64,000 bases of DNA, taken from NCBI GenBank assembly GCA_025736915.1, contig CP107049.1, positions 3,286,001 through 3,350,000 of the forward strand, given 5' to 3'. The notes under the pieces are model-generated. The model saw nothing but the letters and a program-made list of their open reading frames with translations. It searched no databases and had not been told where the DNA came from. A program made the translations under genes and the position numbers. Source of the stretch: Acinetobacter nosocomialis (GTDB taxonomy: Bacteria > Pseudomonadota > Gammaproteobacteria > Pseudomonadales > Moraxellaceae). Within the stretch, counting starts at the first letter, position 1, and every line of letters starts with the position of its first letter. Below are positions 63,666 through 64,000 of the stretch, piece after piece.

Positions 63666-64000
63666 AATTATTTACCCTTACTTTTTAATGCTTTATTTTA
63701 AAGCAAATGTCATTTTGTGTGCTTGACGGCAAGAGACTTGGACACTATTCTTTGCCTGCTGGCCACATTGCCAGTCGGTTTTAGCAGACCGTTCCGAAAA
63801 GCATTAAAAGAGCAATCTTTTAGTGACGAACCCTCGTGCCCCCTCTGCGGCGGAACGGGAGGGGGACACCTTCGGGTGTGCTGGGTTTTTTCGGCCAGTC
63901 TGCTAACCCCCTTTCGTTCTGCCACCATAATTTTAATGTCTGGCAGAACTCCCAATAAAAAGGAGTTGGCTTTGCACATCCATTATTTCTTGGCAGCCTA
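63666..64000 (+). ncRNA. Structured leader element, copy 2 (cut by window edge)
   Basis: Matches copy 1 (40468-40801) along its length. Equivalent stems: CTGGC/GCCAG (63759-63774), 5' arm 63781-63800 with 3' arm 63885-63906 (TTAGCAG...CCGAAAA with TTTTCGG...CTGCTAA), CCCCCTC/GAGGGGG and ACACC-TTCG-GGTGT. Several base pairs differ from copy 1 on both strands while pairing is kept. AGGAG (63961-63965) then TTG 63972 begins HIHYFLAA, which continues past the window. Confidence 0.7.

Noticed and set aside
63710..63979. 89-codon minus-strand frame across copy 2
   Set aside because: Antisense to the structured element, Pro/Gly-rich because it crosses hairpins; no ribosome-binding site.

Overview
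The window looks like Acinetobacter chromosome, most likely the A. baumannii/calcoaceticus complex. The evidence is low GC with AT-rich intergenic DNA, an intact kdsD-kdsC-lptC-lptA-lptB block, AT-adapted housekeeping genes (cysS, mutS, fdxA), a divergent cold-shock gene pair and abundant LysR/TetR/MFS accessory genes. Species assignment is an inference from gene content; no search could be run.

Layout. 1-3.3 kb: LysE-type exporter, cold-shock gene 1, a divergent ProC-like enzyme and an unlisted 39-residue membrane peptide. 3.6-11.1 kb: AT-rich, phage-flavoured accessory DNA with two members of an unrecognised paralogous family, a complete but solitary MuF-type head protein, a decayed stretch with 10-bp iterons and a methyltransferase fragment, an AntA/AntB antirepressor-like gene and a run of orphan exported proteins. 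11.2-29.5 kb: core genome: tRNA-Gly, cysS, the Kdo/LPS-transport operon, a TolC-LapB-LapC-like type I secretion operon, then yigZ, acyltransferase, universal stress protein, O-methyltransferase, M15 peptidase, ferredoxin, GNAT and mutS. 29.8-40.4 kb: a LysR/MFS pair, a metal-ion section (DmeF-like exporter with an RcnR/FrmR-type operator; CaCA antiporter behind a yybP-ykoY Mn2+ riboswitch), an EAL protein, a third paralogue, an LpxL-like acyltransferase, a His-rich exported protein and an Lrp/EamA pair. 40.4-64 kb: accessory metabolism and transport (TetR, AAHS-type MFS, TonB receptor with Fur-box-like palindrome, PEP-mutase-like enzyme, SDR, PpnP, MetC-like enzyme, glutamine amidotransferase, cold-shock gene 2, MerR-TipAS, carnitine-dehydrogenase-like enzyme), the fourth paralogue, a two-gene TetR cassette, a frameshifted GNAT and a beta-lactamase-fold protein.

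The most unusual signals are: (1) a ~330-bp element present twice (40468 and 63666). Its long-range stems are kept by compensatory base changes, and it leads through a strong ribosome-binding site into a conserved TTG-initiated peptide, so it looks like a phage-type structured RNA leader. (2) A four-member orphan protein family (genes at 3767, 4509, 36399, 59434); two members lie in ~725-bp blocks whose promoter regions and double-hairpin 3' ends are also duplicated. (3) A GNAT gene whose frame is restored exactly at CCC-UGA. (4) Two cold-shock leaders sharing a box complementary to their own Shine-Dalgarno sequences.

Many start codons were moved from the longest reading frame to the codon with a credible ribosome-binding site; these choices are stated. 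Operators, small peptides and RNA candidates rest on sequence pattern only.
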